64,000 nt of DNA from assembly GCA_017558115.1 (NCBI GenBank), contig JAFYWG010000061.1, positions 1-64,000 of the forward strand, read 5' to 3'. Shown piece after piece: positions 63,998-64,000 of the stretch. This stretch comes from Alistipes sp. (GTDB taxonomy: Bacteria > Bacteroidota > Bacteroidia > Bacteroidales > Rikenellaceae). The first letter of the stretch is position 1. Every line of letters starts with the position of its first letter. The position numbers and the translations under genes were made by a program. A model generated the notes under the pieces. That model worked only from the letters and a program-made list of their open reading frames with translations, was not told the origin of the DNA and searched no databases.

Positions 63998-64000
63998 CAT

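Overview
The window looks like chromosomal housekeeping DNA from a Bacteroidales bacterium, with Rikenellaceae/Alistipes-like as a guess. The reasons are promoters of the Bacteroidetes type (TTTG, about 20 bases, TAnnTTTG), weak Shine-Dalgarno sequences, abundant lipoprotein signals, GH97, BACON and 'PL29 N-terminal' domains, a GldE-type CorC protein, and a murG-murC-ftsQ-ftsA-ftsZ cluster. I saw no tRNA, rRNA, insertion sequence, prophage or CRISPR array.

Layout. 0-7 kb: the start of a class II fructose-bisphosphate aldolase (minus), then pheS, a TPR protein, an EnvC-like protein, ybeY and mnmG (plus). 7-14 kb: ilvE, metG, and a pdxJ-cca-phosphoesterase operon (minus). 14-20 kb: nadK, then uppS-bamA and two Skp/OmpH chaperones (plus), an outer-membrane biogenesis block. 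20-27 kb: a probable structured small RNA, a membrane-spanning TPR/HTH protein, a type I pullulanase lipoprotein, an MsbA-like ABC exporter and an NrnA-like DHH phosphoesterase. 27.3-27.9 kb: an AT-rich gene-free region with several DnaA-box-like 9-mers, a good candidate for the chromosomal origin. 28-37 kb: mrp, sppA, an M13 peptidase, pgk, tkt. 37-41 kb: a HelD-like helicase with an inserted nuclease-like segment, and a GH5 mannanase. 41-51 kb: murG-murC-ftsQ-ftsA-ftsZ-gldE-PPTase-MATE, apparently one transcription direction. 51-54.4 kb: lipA-lipB-recJ (minus). 54.6-61.6 kb: an accessory-looking stretch with two adjacent DUF262 proteins (GmrSD-like) and a large lipoprotein with collagen-like, BACON and leucine-rich parts. 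61.8-63.9 kb: a GH97 alpha-glucosidase.

How it fits together. A perfect palindrome matching the ParB-binding parS core lies after mnmG and a near-perfect second copy lies inside ilvE, both about 20 kb from the DnaA-box cluster. Plus-strand genes are C-rich left of the cluster and G-rich well to its right. These three signals together suggest the window spans the replication origin region. The main non-coding novelty is a set of two-hairpin elements placed just after stop codons, several in near-identical or covarying copies, and the 20 kb small-RNA candidate, which has a canonical promoter and terminator but no open frame. The DUF262 pair is the best candidate for a poorly described defence-type system.
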